A stretch of 41,945 nucleotides of DNA from Actinomyces johnsonii (GCF_006546835.1 NZ_VICB01000021.1:1-41945), one strand, 5' to 3'; counted from the first letter of the stretch, positions 1-9,420 are shown. The notes: a model not told the origin generated them from the sequence alone. Translations and numbers: made by a program.

Positions 1-18
1 CATCCACCACCAGACCCC

Positions 19-51
19 ACCGTCCCCCTACGCGCAGGATGTCCCCGACCG
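19..51. repeat. Half-copy A of the dispersed palindrome family
   Basis: The stretch carries CCCCCTACGCGCAGGATG followed by TCCCCGACC. It matches the right half of the better preserved copies at 7408-7476 and 32567-32635 (block order C-run, ACGCGT-like box, GATG, C-run, GACC/GGCC). The left half is absent or lies outside the window. It ends about 20 bases beyond the stop codon of the minus-strand acetyltransferase at 73, the position typical of this family. Confidence 0.5.
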
Positions 52-72
52 TGATCCATGTCGACGGCGACG

Positions 73-606
73 TCAGCCCAGGGTGAGGCGCATCTGGTGC
101 CAGGGCACGCCGCCGTGGTTGGAGGAGGACAGGCCCTCGTCGATGAAACCGAGGCGTGCGTAGAAGGGCACGAGGTCGTCGAGGCAGGTGAGCACCAGAC
201 CCCGGCGGCCGTGGGTGCGCGACGTCTCGATGACGGTGCGCAGCAGGCGGGTGGCCAGTCCTTGCCCCTGGGCGGCGGGCGCCGTGGCGACGCCGAAGAT
301 CATCTGCCAGTCCCCGTCGGGGTCGTGCATTGCGGCATTCTCGTACATCTCGTCGCTCAGGTCGCGCTCGTTGGTGCACAGACCGTTGACCAGCGCCAGC
401 AGTGTGCCGGACTCGTCCTCGATGAGCCAGAAGTGGTCGGCGTAGTGGGCCATCCGCTCGGCGATCGACGTCGGGCTGGCGGCCTGCTCGGGCGGGAAGC
501 AGACGGCCTCCAGGGCGGCTGCCATGGCTGCATCCTGCGCCTGCTGTGCCGGTTGAGCGCGGGCTGTGCGGATGTGGAGGATGGTGGAGTCGCTGGTGGA
601 ACTCAT
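73..606 (-). CDS. GNAT-family N-acetyltransferase (AANAT-like)
   Basis: The 177-residue product is a single-domain GNAT enzyme, which transfers an acetyl group from acetyl-CoA to an amine. The acetyl-CoA loop (motif A) is visible as QGQGLATRLL near residues 113-122, after the beta-4 strand MIFGVATAP. The C-terminal FYARLGF at 148-154 is the usual GNAT beta-6/7 region. The early segment CFPPEQAAS at 36-44 resembles the arylalkylamine N-acetyltransferase subgroup, which suggests a small amine substrate, but this is not proven. The ATG at 606 is preceded by a GGAGAG ribosome-binding site at normal spacing. It stands alone on the minus strand. A copy of the palindrome family lies beyond each end. 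Family is confident; substrate is unknown. Confidence 0.85.
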   Translation of the reverse strand: MSSTSDSTILHIRTARAQPAQQAQDAAMAAALEAVCFPPEQAASPTSIAERMAHYADHFWLIEDESGTLLALVNGLCTNERDLSDEMYENAAMHDPDGDWQMIFGVATAPAAQGQGLATRLLRTVIETSRTHGRRGLVLTCLDDLVPFYARLGFIDEGLSSSNHGGVPWHQMRLTLG

Positions 607-663
607 ACCTGCATTCTCTCCGGGTGACCCGCCGGCGTCGAGTGTCGCCGGCGCTTTCGGGCA

Positions 664-733
664 ACGGCCGGGACATCCCTCGTATCGAGGCGTGGGAACT
701 CTGCTCCCGACGGCGTCGAATGCCTCCGGTGGG
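664..733. repeat. Copy B of the dispersed palindrome family
   Basis: The right half reads GACGGCGTCGAATGCCTCCG, identical in most positions to copy C. The left half GGCCGGGACATCCCTCGTAT is roughly its reverse complement, and the centre is GGGAACTCTGCTCCC. The whole can fold as one long hairpin. It sits 7 bases beyond the stop codon of the propeller-protein gene at 740 and upstream of the acetyltransferase start. Confidence 0.7.
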
Positions 734-739
734 AAGACG

Positions 740-2818
740 CTAGAGGAGCTTCCTGCCTGTCAGCGTGGAGGTGGAGTCAGATTTCTTTTCGGCCGTGATC
801 ATCATTCCTTCTGGAGATAGAAGAGAATATGTGTCCGGGGGAGTGGGGAAATCGATGCTGATCCGTACCCATGGCAGCCTGCGCCCATCCGATGCCGTGA
901 TGCCGCTCTGGTCACCCCTGTCATCCCCCATGCGGATGGCAAGCTTTCCGTAGTAGGCGTCGTAACTTTCCGTTTGTAAGAGGAGCTGGGGTGTGTCGAT
1001 GGGTCCGTTGGCGGCGCGGTCGATTTCAGTGCTACTGCTACTGGAGTCATCGGCGCGCTTGGTGCTGCGGTAGAGGCCGGAGGAGTCGATGGTTGTTGAT
1101 TTTCCAGAGCGAGTGTCGAAGACGCTGAGAGAAACAGGGTAGATGGGAGTGGATGCTTGATTGAGCTCCTGGTTCGGTTCTGTATCGACAGTCCAGACCG
1201 AGATGGCTTGCTGGCTTGCTTCTATCTGAAGAACATTCTGGTAGTTGGTTGAAGGTTCAGTGAGGGGTACCCTGCCTCCGCTGTCGATGTTCTGCGCTGT
1301 CAGCTCGTTGTTGTCATCGACGTAGGTGACGATCCATCCGCCTGATGTGATGATATATCCGACAGGCATCCAAGCGCGTTTCAAGCTTTGGTGCTCGATC
1401 TTGTATCTATTGTCTGATGAGGCGCGCAGATATGTCTCTGGGAGACTTTCCACTGATGTCTTTGATTGTGCCTCGGGTTGCTCGTTATCGGTCTTGACGA
1501 GAACATTGGCGTGACCACCGGGGCCTGGGACAACAGTCACGGCGGTATCCAGTGGATCGAGTTCCTTACCGCTGGTGAGGTCGTAAACTTTGCGATTGAT
1601 GACAGCCATGGAATCGGTCAGCTGTACGGTTGGCACATTCTCTGAGAATTGGGCATCCACAGCGACTTCTCCGGTATCAGTACGCAGAATGACAATGCGG
1701 GTCAGAGTGTCATGCGAGTTTTTAGGGGTCATGTCGATGGCGTAGGCGAGCCAGGTGCCGTCCGGTGAGGTGAACGCGGGCTTATCTGCATATATGGAAG
1801 TGTTTTCTATGGTCTTTCCAAGCGCGTCATACTCCAGGATGTCTGGGCTGGTCGTTGCGAAGCACCAGGTCAAGTCGTCAGTGGAAGGATTGATGCCGTA
1901 GAGTCCTCTGTCAGTGACGGCTACGGCGTTGTGCTTTCCCGTCAGCAGCTGATCGACTCTTGTATAACCGAGAGATCTCTCCCAGGTAGGTTCTTGAGGT
2001 GGTAGCCGGTCCCCAGCTCCCGCCTGAATCTCATCGACGGTTGGGAATGAGACCTGGCTATTGGCGGCCTTGGTCGTTGATCGGATGAGCGGATCCAGGT
2101 GATGATTGACGGCACTGGGAGCTGTCGCCGCCAGGACGACTGTCAGTGCGCCAGCGGCACTCGCGCACAAGCGTTTGGCCCGCTCCTTACGGGGAGCTCG
2201 AGAGTGGCAAGAGGTTGTCTGGATCCTCCCCTGCCCGGTTGGACGACTTTCCTCCGACTCAAGCGCATCATCTGGGAGACAGTCCTCTTCGCGGCCTACC
2301 TCCTGCTTGGAAGCATCTCCGGTGTTCTGGCGTCGGAGGAGCTCGCGTTTGTCGCGCGCCTGCAGCAGCATGCACGACACTGCGGTGATAACAACGCCCA
2401 TCCAGCCGGCAAGGAGCCATCCCGCGACGCTCGGAACAGTGCTTGATGAGGAGGTGAATGACACCACCTCGCTCCTGACGTTCTGATTCAGAATAAAGGT
2501 GGCTATGAAAAGAAGAAGAGTGGTCGAAAAAAAGTAATTGCTGGTTCGCAGCCGTTTTGGTCTCAGCAACCACGCGCACAGGGTGATGGCTATGATCGTC
2601 GTGATCGCATAGATGCGCATGGACCCCATTGCCATGGACAAAGGGGAGCGCAGCCAGACGATGAAGGCACCAACGTGCAGGGCGGCGGTTGCGAGGCCAG
2701 CGGCCCGGTTGACCCCGAGGAGGATACTGCGCCCGAGCCACCGCTCCCGCCTGGGAGGTGAAGTGGCTGAGCCGGATCGCGGGGAAAGCTCGCTCAGTGC
2801 CGCATCATCGTTTTTCAT
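740..2818 (-). CDS. Membrane-anchored propeller-like protein, paralogue 4
   Basis: This 692-residue protein has four predicted membrane segments in its first ~160 residues, a charged cytoplasmic-type linker, a fifth membrane segment (SAAGALTVVLAATAP), then a large extracytoplasmic region. That region has repeated beta-propeller-type strands such as GLYGINPSTDDLTWCF and FTSPDGTWLAYA, as in PQQ/WD-like propellers. It shares long blocks with the gene at 3407-5374 (VPTVQLTDS, VVPGPGGH, NHxLDPLxR), so the two are paralogues. The start chosen is ATG at 2818, matching the paralogue start MKDDD; a GTG five codons upstream is possible. It overlaps the stop of the upstream gene by 14 bases, which implies translational coupling. 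The sequence gives no enzymatic motif. A surface sensor or scaffold role is inference only. Confidence 0.75.
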   Translation of the reverse strand: MKNDDAALSELSPRSGSATSPPRRERWLGRSILLGVNRAAGLATAALHVGAFIVWLRSPLSMAMGSMRIYAITTIIAITLCAWLLRPKRLRTSNYFFSTTLLLFIATFILNQNVRSEVVSFTSSSSTVPSVAGWLLAGWMGVVITAVSCMLLQARDKRELLRRQNTGDASKQEVGREEDCLPDDALESEESRPTGQGRIQTTSCHSRAPRKERAKRLCASAAGALTVVLAATAPSAVNHHLDPLIRSTTKAANSQVSFPTVDEIQAGAGDRLPPQEPTWERSLGYTRVDQLLTGKHNAVAVTDRGLYGINPSTDDLTWCFATTSPDILEYDALGKTIENTSIYADKPAFTSPDGTWLAYAIDMTPKNSHDTLTRIVILRTDTGEVAVDAQFSENVPTVQLTDSMAVINRKVYDLTSGKELDPLDTAVTVVPGPGGHANVLVKTDNEQPEAQSKTSVESLPETYLRASSDNRYKIEHQSLKRAWMPVGYIITSGGWIVTYVDDNNELTAQNIDSGGRVPLTEPSTNYQNVLQIEASQQAISVWTVDTEPNQELNQASTPIYPVSLSVFDTRSGKSTTIDSSGLYRSTKRADDSSSSSTEIDRAANGPIDTPQLLLQTESYDAYYGKLAIRMGDDRGDQSGITASDGRRLPWVRISIDFPTPPDTYSLLSPEGMMITAEKKSDSTSTLTGRKLL

Positions 2819-3410
2819 ATGGCAAGTTTTCACTCTCTGAGTTCGATTGGCGATGGGGAAGGCGGCCCGATGGCGTCGTCGATCCGTCTAAGGCGCCTGT
2901 CTGAGCAGAGGATTGATCGGCTGCCCGTAACCTGATGAGTCGATCGTCGTACGCCTGCAGCAGCATGCATGAGAGGATGGCGACAATCAGGCTGATCCAG
3001 GCGGCTATGAGGTGCTCGACTGATGAGGGTATTGTGTCAGAATGTGATAACCCTATGGGTTTGATCCACCAATCCTGGATGCAAGTGGCTGTGATGAGGG
3101 TAAAGGCCGCTGCTGGATAGTTATCGCTGTGCGGCGGCCTCGGCCGGTAAGGACGAAGCAGCCACCCACATAGTGTCACGGTAAAGACCAGGACGATCGT
3201 GTAGTAGTACAGGAGCCACATGATGTCTAATGAATATGGCGCGTACGAGCACACGATGAAGGCGCCGAAGTGCAGGGCGACGGTCATGGAGATGGTCGCC
3301 CAGATCATCCAGATGAGGAGACCTCGCATGGGCCGCAGTTTCTGGTGAGGAGGTGGAACGGGCGGGCTCGACTGCGGGGCGGGGCTGGTTGGTGCTGCGC
3401 CGTTCCTCAT
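2805..3410 (-). CDS. Truncated paralogue 3: membrane half only
   Basis: The 201-residue product aligns with the first ~170 residues of the neighbouring genes: a proline-rich N-terminus, then four membrane segments (MIWATISMTVALHFGAFIV, the MWLLYYYTIVLVF region, an AAAFTLITATCI segment and a LIAAWISLIVAILSCML segment). It stops after a short polar tail. The fifth membrane segment and the whole propeller domain of its paralogues are missing. The segment SCMLLQA is shared with paralogue 4. The start is ATG at 3410, overlapping the upstream TGA as ATGA, so it is coupled to the 655-residue gene. The reading frame is intact, so it may be expressed as a membrane subunit, or be a remnant of unequal recombination between tandem copies. 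Confidence 0.7.
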   Translation of the reverse strand: MRNGAAPTSPAPQSSPPVPPPHQKLRPMRGLLIWMIWATISMTVALHFGAFIVCSYAPYSLDIMWLLYYYTIVLVFTVTLCGWLLRPYRPRPPHSDNYPAAAFTLITATCIQDWWIKPIGLSHSDTIPSSVEHLIAAWISLIVAILSCMLLQAYDDRLIRLRAADQSSAQTGALDGSTTPSGRLPHRQSNSESENLPYEKR

Positions 3411-5374
3411 ACGGGAAGCCTCCAACCCTTCAGAAAGACTTGACCTGTGTCCGACTGTTGCTCGGCGGAAACTACTCTCCCTTCGGGGCATAGGACGGTG
3501 TCGCGAACTCTATTTTCCAGAAGAGGGGTGGAGACCTTCTTCCAAGACGCCTTGGCTCCGTTCTTGAGTGTCACGGTCCCCTCTCCTTCTCCCGTTGGGA
3601 CGGCGAGTTTTTCTCCGAAATCTTCTGAACGGTCGCCAGTCACGGAGAATGTCGGGGTATCTACGATCCCGATACCGATCCTGCCCGTTACGTTTTGGTC
3701 GCTCTCCTGATGATTGAAAAGCGCCTGATGAATGCTCGACTGATCGACGGCTGTCACTTCTTCTGTCCTTGGATCGAACACGGACAGCGTCAGGGGATAC
3801 AGTCGATGTGGATCAGCGTCGGCCAGTTCTCCATTCTCGCTCACATCAGCCAGCCACACGGCGATGGCCTGAGAACTGACGTGCATCAGGATCACCTTCT
3901 TGCTTTGGTTTCCAAAAGATATGCTTCTTCCGGTATCGATGTTCTGGACGGCTTCTTCTCCGTTACTGTCGGAGATGACGACCCAGCCGCCGGATGAGAC
4001 GGGCTGGCCGTTGATCGTCTGGGCTTTCTGCATAATGGGCGTCTGGTGCTGATCCTCCGGAGATATGCCCTCAACCGATACCGAGTTCGACGTAAGCGAC
4101 TCGGAGTAGTCGCTCGTTCGGGTGAGTATGCGTTCATGCCCTCCGGGGCCGGGGACAACGTTCGTTTCGGATTCCAAGGGGGCGATCTCTTCGCCGTCGG
4201 CAATGTTGTAAACACGTCGATTGATGATGGCGTTGGAATCAGTCAGCTGCACCGTCGGAACCGTTCCAACGACCTGGCTATCCACAGACACTCGCCCCGT
4301 GCTGGTGTTGAGCACGATGACACGGGTGACGGCCTCGGGACTGTCGTGGCCGTTCGCCTCGGTCGGGGTGATGCTCACTGCGTAGGCCAGCCAGGCTCCG
4401 TCGGGGGAAGTGAAGGCCTCATGCCCCGCGTAGATATCCACTCCGCGGAGTGAGGCCGAGGACTCGGTGTCGGGTGAGGGCGGAAGTGCCGCCGTCGCGA
4501 AGCACCATGTGCTTCTACCGGTGGAGGGATCGACCCCGTAGACGCCGTGGTCGGTGACGGCGATCGCTCCCCTGGATCCGGCGAGCAGCTGTTTGACGGT
4601 GGTGGTTCCCAGCGGAGTCTTCCAAGCCGGTTCCGACGGCGGCGATTGCTGCTGTGCCCCGGCTTGAAGCTGAGCGACGCTCGGGAAGCGAGCATGACCG
4701 CTCGATGCTGTGACTGTTGTTCTCAATAGCGGGTCCAAGCGGTGATTGATGCCTGTGGGGGTCGTCGCGGCCAGAGCCACCACTGCTGCCGCTCCGATGA
4801 CGCCCGCACCTATATGCTTCACTCGTTCGCTGCGGGAGGACCGGGCTTGAGAGGGATCGCCGTCGGAGTCGTCTGAGGAGTCCTTGGAGCGAAGACGCGG
4901 AGAAGACCCGACCGCACGCAGAGCGAGATGTGTCAGCATCGCAGTAACGAGGCAGATCCATGCAACTGCCAGTCTGCCCACGACCTCGGGCACCGTTCCC
5001 GTTTCCCGGATGATCTTGCTGGTCTCCGCCACGGTAAGCGCGCACCCGACAAAGCTGAAAAAGGCCAGGGCGCCCGCAGCGCCGAAAACATCACTCACGG
5101 CCGGCTTTCGAAGCGCAGCCCAGATCATGGCGTAACCGAGCAGAACAATACCGATCTCCCCGATTACGATGAGCGGCGTTGTCATCGCCATCGATAATGG
5201 TGAGCGCAGGAGGGAGACGACCGTGCCGGCAATCAGGGCTAGCATGGCAATCGCCGAGGCCAGGGCGATACCGATGAAGAGACTGTGCACCAGTCGACGC
5301 CACCGTCGGGGAGACGAAGCGGGCGGGTCCGATTCTGGGGCGGGGCGGGGTTGCGCCTTGTCATCGTCCTTCAT
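3407..5374 (-). CDS. Membrane-anchored propeller-like protein, paralogue 2
   Basis: This is the best-preserved member of the tandem family, 655 residues. The N-terminus is polar and proline-rich. Four membrane segments follow between about residues 28 and 155, then a linker rich in Ser/Asp and a fifth membrane helix (GAGVIGAAAVVALAATTP). The outside region begins with NHRLDPLLRTT and carries propeller-like repeats: GVYGVDPSTGRSTWCF, FTSPDGAWLAYAV, VPTVQLTDSNAIINRRVY and VVPGPGGHERIL. No catalytic motif is recognised. It lies 64 bases downstream of the amber-split paralogue and overlaps the next gene by ATGA, so all four copies probably share one transcript. Function is unknown; a cell-envelope role follows from topology. 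Confidence 0.78.
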   Translation of the reverse strand: MKDDDKAQPRPAPESDPPASSPRRWRRLVHSLFIGIALASAIAMLALIAGTVVSLLRSPLSMAMTTPLIVIGEIGIVLLGYAMIWAALRKPAVSDVFGAAGALAFFSFVGCALTVAETSKIIRETGTVPEVVGRLAVAWICLVTAMLTHLALRAVGSSPRLRSKDSSDDSDGDPSQARSSRSERVKHIGAGVIGAAAVVALAATTPTGINHRLDPLLRTTVTASSGHARFPSVAQLQAGAQQQSPPSEPAWKTPLGTTTVKQLLAGSRGAIAVTDHGVYGVDPSTGRSTWCFATAALPPSPDTESSASLRGVDIYAGHEAFTSPDGAWLAYAVSITPTEANGHDSPEAVTRVIVLNTSTGRVSVDSQVVGTVPTVQLTDSNAIINRRVYNIADGEEIAPLESETNVVPGPGGHERILTRTSDYSESLTSNSVSVEGISPEDQHQTPIMQKAQTINGQPVSSGGWVVISDSNGEEAVQNIDTGRSISFGNQSKKVILMHVSSQAIAVWLADVSENGELADADPHRLYPLTLSVFDPRTEEVTAVDQSSIHQALFNHQESDQNVTGRIGIGIVDTPTFSVTGDRSEDFGEKLAVPTGEGEGTVTLKNGAKASWKKVSTPLLENRVRDTVLCPEGRVVSAEQQSDTGQVFLKGWRLPV

Positions 5375-5438
5375 GGAATCAGCGTCCGGCGACGTCCCAC
5401 CGCGGACAATGGGGACGAGAGCCCAACGGTGCAGCCGC

Positions 5439-7319
5439 CTATCCCACCCCGTACAGGATGGTGCGGCTGCGGTCCTGGTCGTGTCCGCCCCGTATCTTCT
5501 CGAAGTCGGTGCTCACCTCGACCCCGACGACGACGATCCCGGGGGCGGCGACGGTGAAGGGGTTGTGCGCGGTGTCGTTCTTCCCAAGCAGTGCCCCTGC
5601 GGGACTGATGGGGACGCCGCTCGATCCATCGACCCGCCCGAGCTCCAGGTAGCCCGCTCCCAGGTCATCTGGCGCGCCGTTGTCGGGGATCGACCACCGT
5701 GGCACACCCGTGTCCGGGGTCGGCCAGGAGGGCCGATGCAGTGACGTGTCCCAGTCCTGTCCCACGGAGACCTCGGTGAGGCTGCGAGTCGCCGGGTCGA
5801 AGACCGCCACCGGCGCCGGGGCCGGCGGCGACGAGCCGTCCTCAGCCCCGGGAGCGTGCTCTGGAATGACGGGCCGCAGGGCGATACGTGCCCCGGAAGT
5901 CGCCCGGTCCGGTCCGCCATAGGTTCCCAATGCGACAACTTCCTGCGCCTCATCAGCAGTGCCGGCGGCATCCAGGCTGATCGCCTCCAGCGGCGAGTCC
6001 GGGCCGCCGGGGGACGCGCGCCGCACCGTCCACCCCTGGGCTAGCGTGACGACGTCGTCCCCGTAGCCCGGGATGCGGTCGTCCGTCGGGTCGACCACGA
6101 CGTTGCTCAGGCGGCGGGTCGAAGTGGGGTCGGCGTCGTCTGCCAGGGTCAGGGAGCAGGTTCCGCTCTGCTCGTCGCACTGCTGGTCCACAACGAGGGT
6201 ATGCGGCGCTTTCGTGCCGGAGAAACGCCGCATCGGGGGGTCTGGCAGCCTCCACAGCGTGGAGCCGTCTGACAGGGAGACGCCCTCCCGGCCGATGAGG
6301 GCCACCGAGTCGGTCACCTGCACGACGCCGTCTTCGAGGTTGGCGGTGAGTGTCTCCCGTTCGGCCACGACCCGGCCAGTGGCGGTCTCCAGGATGACGA
6401 TGATGCGTCCGTCATCCGCATAGCTCGTGCGCGGGTACCAGATCGAGATGAGAGCGTAGCGACGGTCCGGGCTGGTGATGACCCGAGGGTCGGAATCTTC
6501 GCCGACTCCCATGAACTGCGCTCCCGTGCGCCGGTAGCTCCACAGCGTGGAGCCGTCGACCGGGTCGAGACCCTCCAGACCCTCCCCGGTCATGAGCAGC
6601 GGCCCCGACACGCCGGCGGCGACGTCGACATACGGGCTCACCTCCCGGCTCCACTCGACCGTTCCGGTTACCCGCTCAGGAAGCTGAGGGACGTTGCTCG
6701 GCGCGGCGATCGTCCGTGACTGGACGGGAGAGAGGACCTGGGACGGCACCAGTGCCGAGGCCGCGAATACCACGACCGTCACCCCGGCGGCGACGAGCCG
6801 GGGGCCCGACGGCGTGGCGGCCCGGGGCCGGCGGCGGATGATCGCCTCGCTGATGAGTGCGACCCCCAGGGCCAGTGCGGCAACGGCCAGGTTGAGGAGG
6901 TAGCCGATGTTCACGCCGTACTGGTTCAGGACCTGCCACCACCTGCCGGCCAGGGCAAGGGCGACGCCTAGGGGGATGAGGAGGCCGACGACGATGACGA
7001 TCCTGAGGACCGTGCCCGGCCGTGGGAGCCGACCGCTTCTGCGCAGCCTCTACCAGACGAGTCCGCAGACCAGCGCCAATGCCAGGGCGCACAGGAAGAA
7101 GAAGGGCCAGGCCTCCACGACGTGGTCCCACCACTTGCCGATCGCGCCCTCCCGGTCCTCAAGGAGAAAGACGCCCCAGTGGTGGGCGCGCCGCTGCCAG
7201 ATCGCGGCGGCGATGAGCCCGATGACGGAGGCGCAGGCCCCCAGACGCACCCCCTTGAGAGCCGCCGAAGTACGGCCTCCGAGGGGAGCGCGACCACCGG
7301 GAATGGGCTGAACGGTCAT
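5439..7319 (-). pseudogene. Propeller-like paralogue 1 split by an in-frame amber codon
   Basis: Reading from ATG at 7319, the frame runs 89 codons and ends in TAG at 7052-7050. The same frame then continues without another stop to TGA at 5439. It first encodes a further membrane helix (VLRIVIVVGLLIPLGVALAL) that precedes any possible start codon, then NIGYLLNLAVAALALGVALI, another helix and a ~400-residue propeller-like domain (TGEGLEGLDPVDGSTLWSY). Together the two parts restore the four-plus-one helix plan and ~626-residue length of the paralogues at 740 and 3407. The first in-frame start after the TAG is GTG at 6914, which would give a 491-residue protein lacking three helices. This is therefore either a nonsense-mutated gene, a readthrough gene, or two cistrons made from one ancestral gene. 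Confidence 0.72.
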
Positions 7320-7407
7320 GAGGTAACTGTGCCAGGCGCCATACCTCGACGGCATGGGACCAGCTCGATGCGGCCGGCGGCGGCGAGCCGATGGCGAGCA
7401 GCACGAC

Positions 7408-7476
7408 GGCCGGAGACAGCCGACGCCGTCGGGAACAGGAATCCTGTACCGATACGCGTCGAATGCCTCCGGCCGT
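7408..7476. repeat. Copy C of the dispersed palindrome family (well preserved)
   Basis: Outer arms are CGGCCGGAGACAGCCGACGC on the left and GCGTCGAATGCCTCCGGCCG on the right, which pair with only a few mismatches. The centre contains the perfect palindrome ACAGGAATCCTGT at 7435-7447. The copy lies 40 bases beyond the phosphoglucomutase stop codon at 7516 and upstream of the amber-split gene. It can form one ~69-base hairpin on either strand and has no T tract. Confidence 0.8.
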
Positions 7477-7515
7477 GAGAAGGGGATGCGCGGTGAGGCC
7501 GCGGGCCCGCGTGCT

Positions 7516-9198
7516 TCAGCCGCCCAGGGCCGCGGAGACTACCTGCTTGGCCTCCTCCTGGACCTGCGCCAGGTGGTCGGCGCCCTTGAAGGACTCGGCG
7601 TAGATCTTGTAGACGTCCTCCGTGCCCGAGGGGCGGGCGGCGAACCAGGCGTCCTTGGTGGTGACCTTGAGCCCGCCGATGGCGGCGCCGTTTCCGGGCG
7701 CATCGACCAGCCGGGCGGTGATCTCCTGGCCGGCCAGTTCGGTTGCGGTCACGTCTTCGGCGGCCAGGGCGGCGAGCTTGGCCTTCTCCTCCTTGGAGGC
7801 GGCGGCGTCGATGCGCGCGTAGGCGCTGGCGCCGAAGCGCTCGACCTGCTCCTCGTGCAGCTGGGAGGGGGACTTGCCGGTGACGGCGATGATCTCGCTG
7901 GCCAGCAGGGCCAGGATGATGCCGTCCTTATCCGTGGTCCACACGGTGCCGTCCTTGCGCAGGAAGGAGGCTCCCGCGCTCTCCTCGCCCCCGAAGCCGA
8001 TCGAGCCGTCGAGCAGCCCGGGCACGAAGTGCTTGAAGCCCACCGGTACCTCGATGAGGGTGCGGTCGATCGCGGCGGCCACCCGGTCGATGAGGCTGGA
8101 GGAGACCAGCGTCTTGCCCACGGCGGCGTCGGCGGGCCAGCCGGGCCGGTGGGTGAAGAGGTACTCGATGGCCACGGCCAGGAAGTGGTTGGGGTTCATG
8201 AGCCCGCCGTCGGGGGTGACGATGCCGTGGCGGTCGGAGTCGGCGTCGTTCCCGGTGGCGACGTCGTAGGGGGTCCTGCCCTTGGCGTCGGGCGTCATCT
8301 TGGCGCGCAGCGAGGCCATGGCGTTGGGGGAGGAGCAGTCCATGCGGATCTTGCCGTCCCAGTCCAGGGTCATGAAGTGCCAGGCCGGGTCCACCTTAGG
8401 GTTGACCACCGTGAGCTCCAGGCCGTAGCGCTCGCCGATCGCGCCCCAGTAATCGACCGAGGCGCCGCCCAGCGGGTCGGCTCCGATGCGTACGCCGGCC
8501 TTGCGGATCGCCTCGAGGTCGATGACGTTCTCCAGATCGGCGACGTAGGTCTCCAGATAGTCGTGCTTGATGACGTAGGGGCCGTCGATCGCCTCGGCGA
8601 TCGGGACGCGGGGAACGTCCTGCCAACCCGAGGCGAGCAGCTCGTTGGCGCGGTCGGCGATCCAGCTGGTGGCGTCCGAGCCGGCCGGACCGCCGGTGGG
8701 CGGGTTGTACTTGAATCCGCCGTCGCGCGGCGGGTTGTGGGAGGGGGTCACCACGATACCGTCGGCCAGTCCCGCCCCGGTGGTGCGCACGCCGGCCTCG
8801 GTGCCGGCGCCGTTGGCCAGGAGGATGGAGTGGGAGACGGCCGGGGTGGGCGTGTAGGAGCCGCGCGAGTCGATGGCGGTCATGACGCCTGCGCCCGAGA
8901 GCACCTCGATGGCGGTACGCCATGCCGGCTCGGACAGGGCATGGGTATCGCGCCCCAGATAGAGGGTGCCGTCGGTGCCCTGGGAGCGGCGGTACTCCAC
9001 GATGGCGGCGGTCGTGGCCACGATGTGGGCCTCGTTGAAGGCGGTGTCCAGAGAGGAGCCGCGGTGCCCGGAGGTGCCGAAGACGACCTTCTGGGTCGGG
9101 ACGGTCGGGTCGGGGACGAGGTCGTAGTAGGCGGAGACGACCTCGTCGACGTCGATGAGGTCTTCGGGCTGTGCTGGCTGTCCTGCGCGTGGGTGCAT
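7516..9198 (-). CDS. pgm: Phosphoglucomutase (alpha-D-glucose specific)
   Basis: The 560-residue enzyme interconverts glucose 1-phosphate and glucose 6-phosphate in the cytoplasm, feeding glycogen, nucleotide-sugar and wall polysaccharide synthesis. The start MHPRAGQPAQ matches the start of the E. coli Pgm family (RAGQPAQ), which is why ATG at 9198 is preferred over an earlier start at 9222. FGTSGHRG is at 40-47. The catalytic serine lies in TPSHNPPRDGG (Ser153). The metal-binding loop appears as GNDADSDRHG, and the sugar-binding GGEESAG is present towards the C-terminus. Length is normal for the family. It lies downstream of an unrelated 349-residue gene on the same strand with a 222-base gap. 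Palindrome copy C follows its stop codon. Confidence 0.95.
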   Translation of the reverse strand: MHPRAGQPAQPEDLIDVDEVVSAYYDLVPDPTVPTQKVVFGTSGHRGSSLDTAFNEAHIVATTAAIVEYRRSQGTDGTLYLGRDTHALSEPAWRTAIEVLSGAGVMTAIDSRGSYTPTPAVSHSILLANGAGTEAGVRTTGAGLADGIVVTPSHNPPRDGGFKYNPPTGGPAGSDATSWIADRANELLASGWQDVPRVPIAEAIDGPYVIKHDYLETYVADLENVIDLEAIRKAGVRIGADPLGGASVDYWGAIGERYGLELTVVNPKVDPAWHFMTLDWDGKIRMDCSSPNAMASLRAKMTPDAKGRTPYDVATGNDADSDRHGIVTPDGGLMNPNHFLAVAIEYLFTHRPGWPADAAVGKTLVSSSLIDRVAAAIDRTLIEVPVGFKHFVPGLLDGSIGFGGEESAGASFLRKDGTVWTTDKDGIILALLASEIIAVTGKSPSQLHEEQVERFGASAYARIDAAASKEEKAKLAALAAEDVTATELAGQEITARLVDAPGNGAAIGGLKVTTKDAWFAARPSGTEDVYKIYAESFKGADHLAQVQEEAKQVVSAALGG

Positions 9199-9420
9199 GG
9201 GGCACAGTGTGTCACGTACCACTGCCTGAATCAGCCCGTTTCGCTGTGCGAAACACCGGCCGTTCCGGGGCTGGGACGTGGTGATTCGCGAGAGCAGAAT
9301 GCTCGACGGCGACGGCGTTGTGGGAGAGTCCGCCGCGAAGGCAGGTGGGGAAGTGCCGTAGGTCCCGGGTGGCGGGATGAGACCTGTGGTGGCGGGTGTT
9401 GAGGGGCGCTTCTCCCGGCG

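Noticed and set aside
7354..9402. A long plus-strand open frame opposite phosphoglucomutase
   Set aside because: It is rich in Gly, Val and Ala, has no domain, and is fully antisense to a textbook pgm gene. Such shadows are expected in GC-rich DNA.
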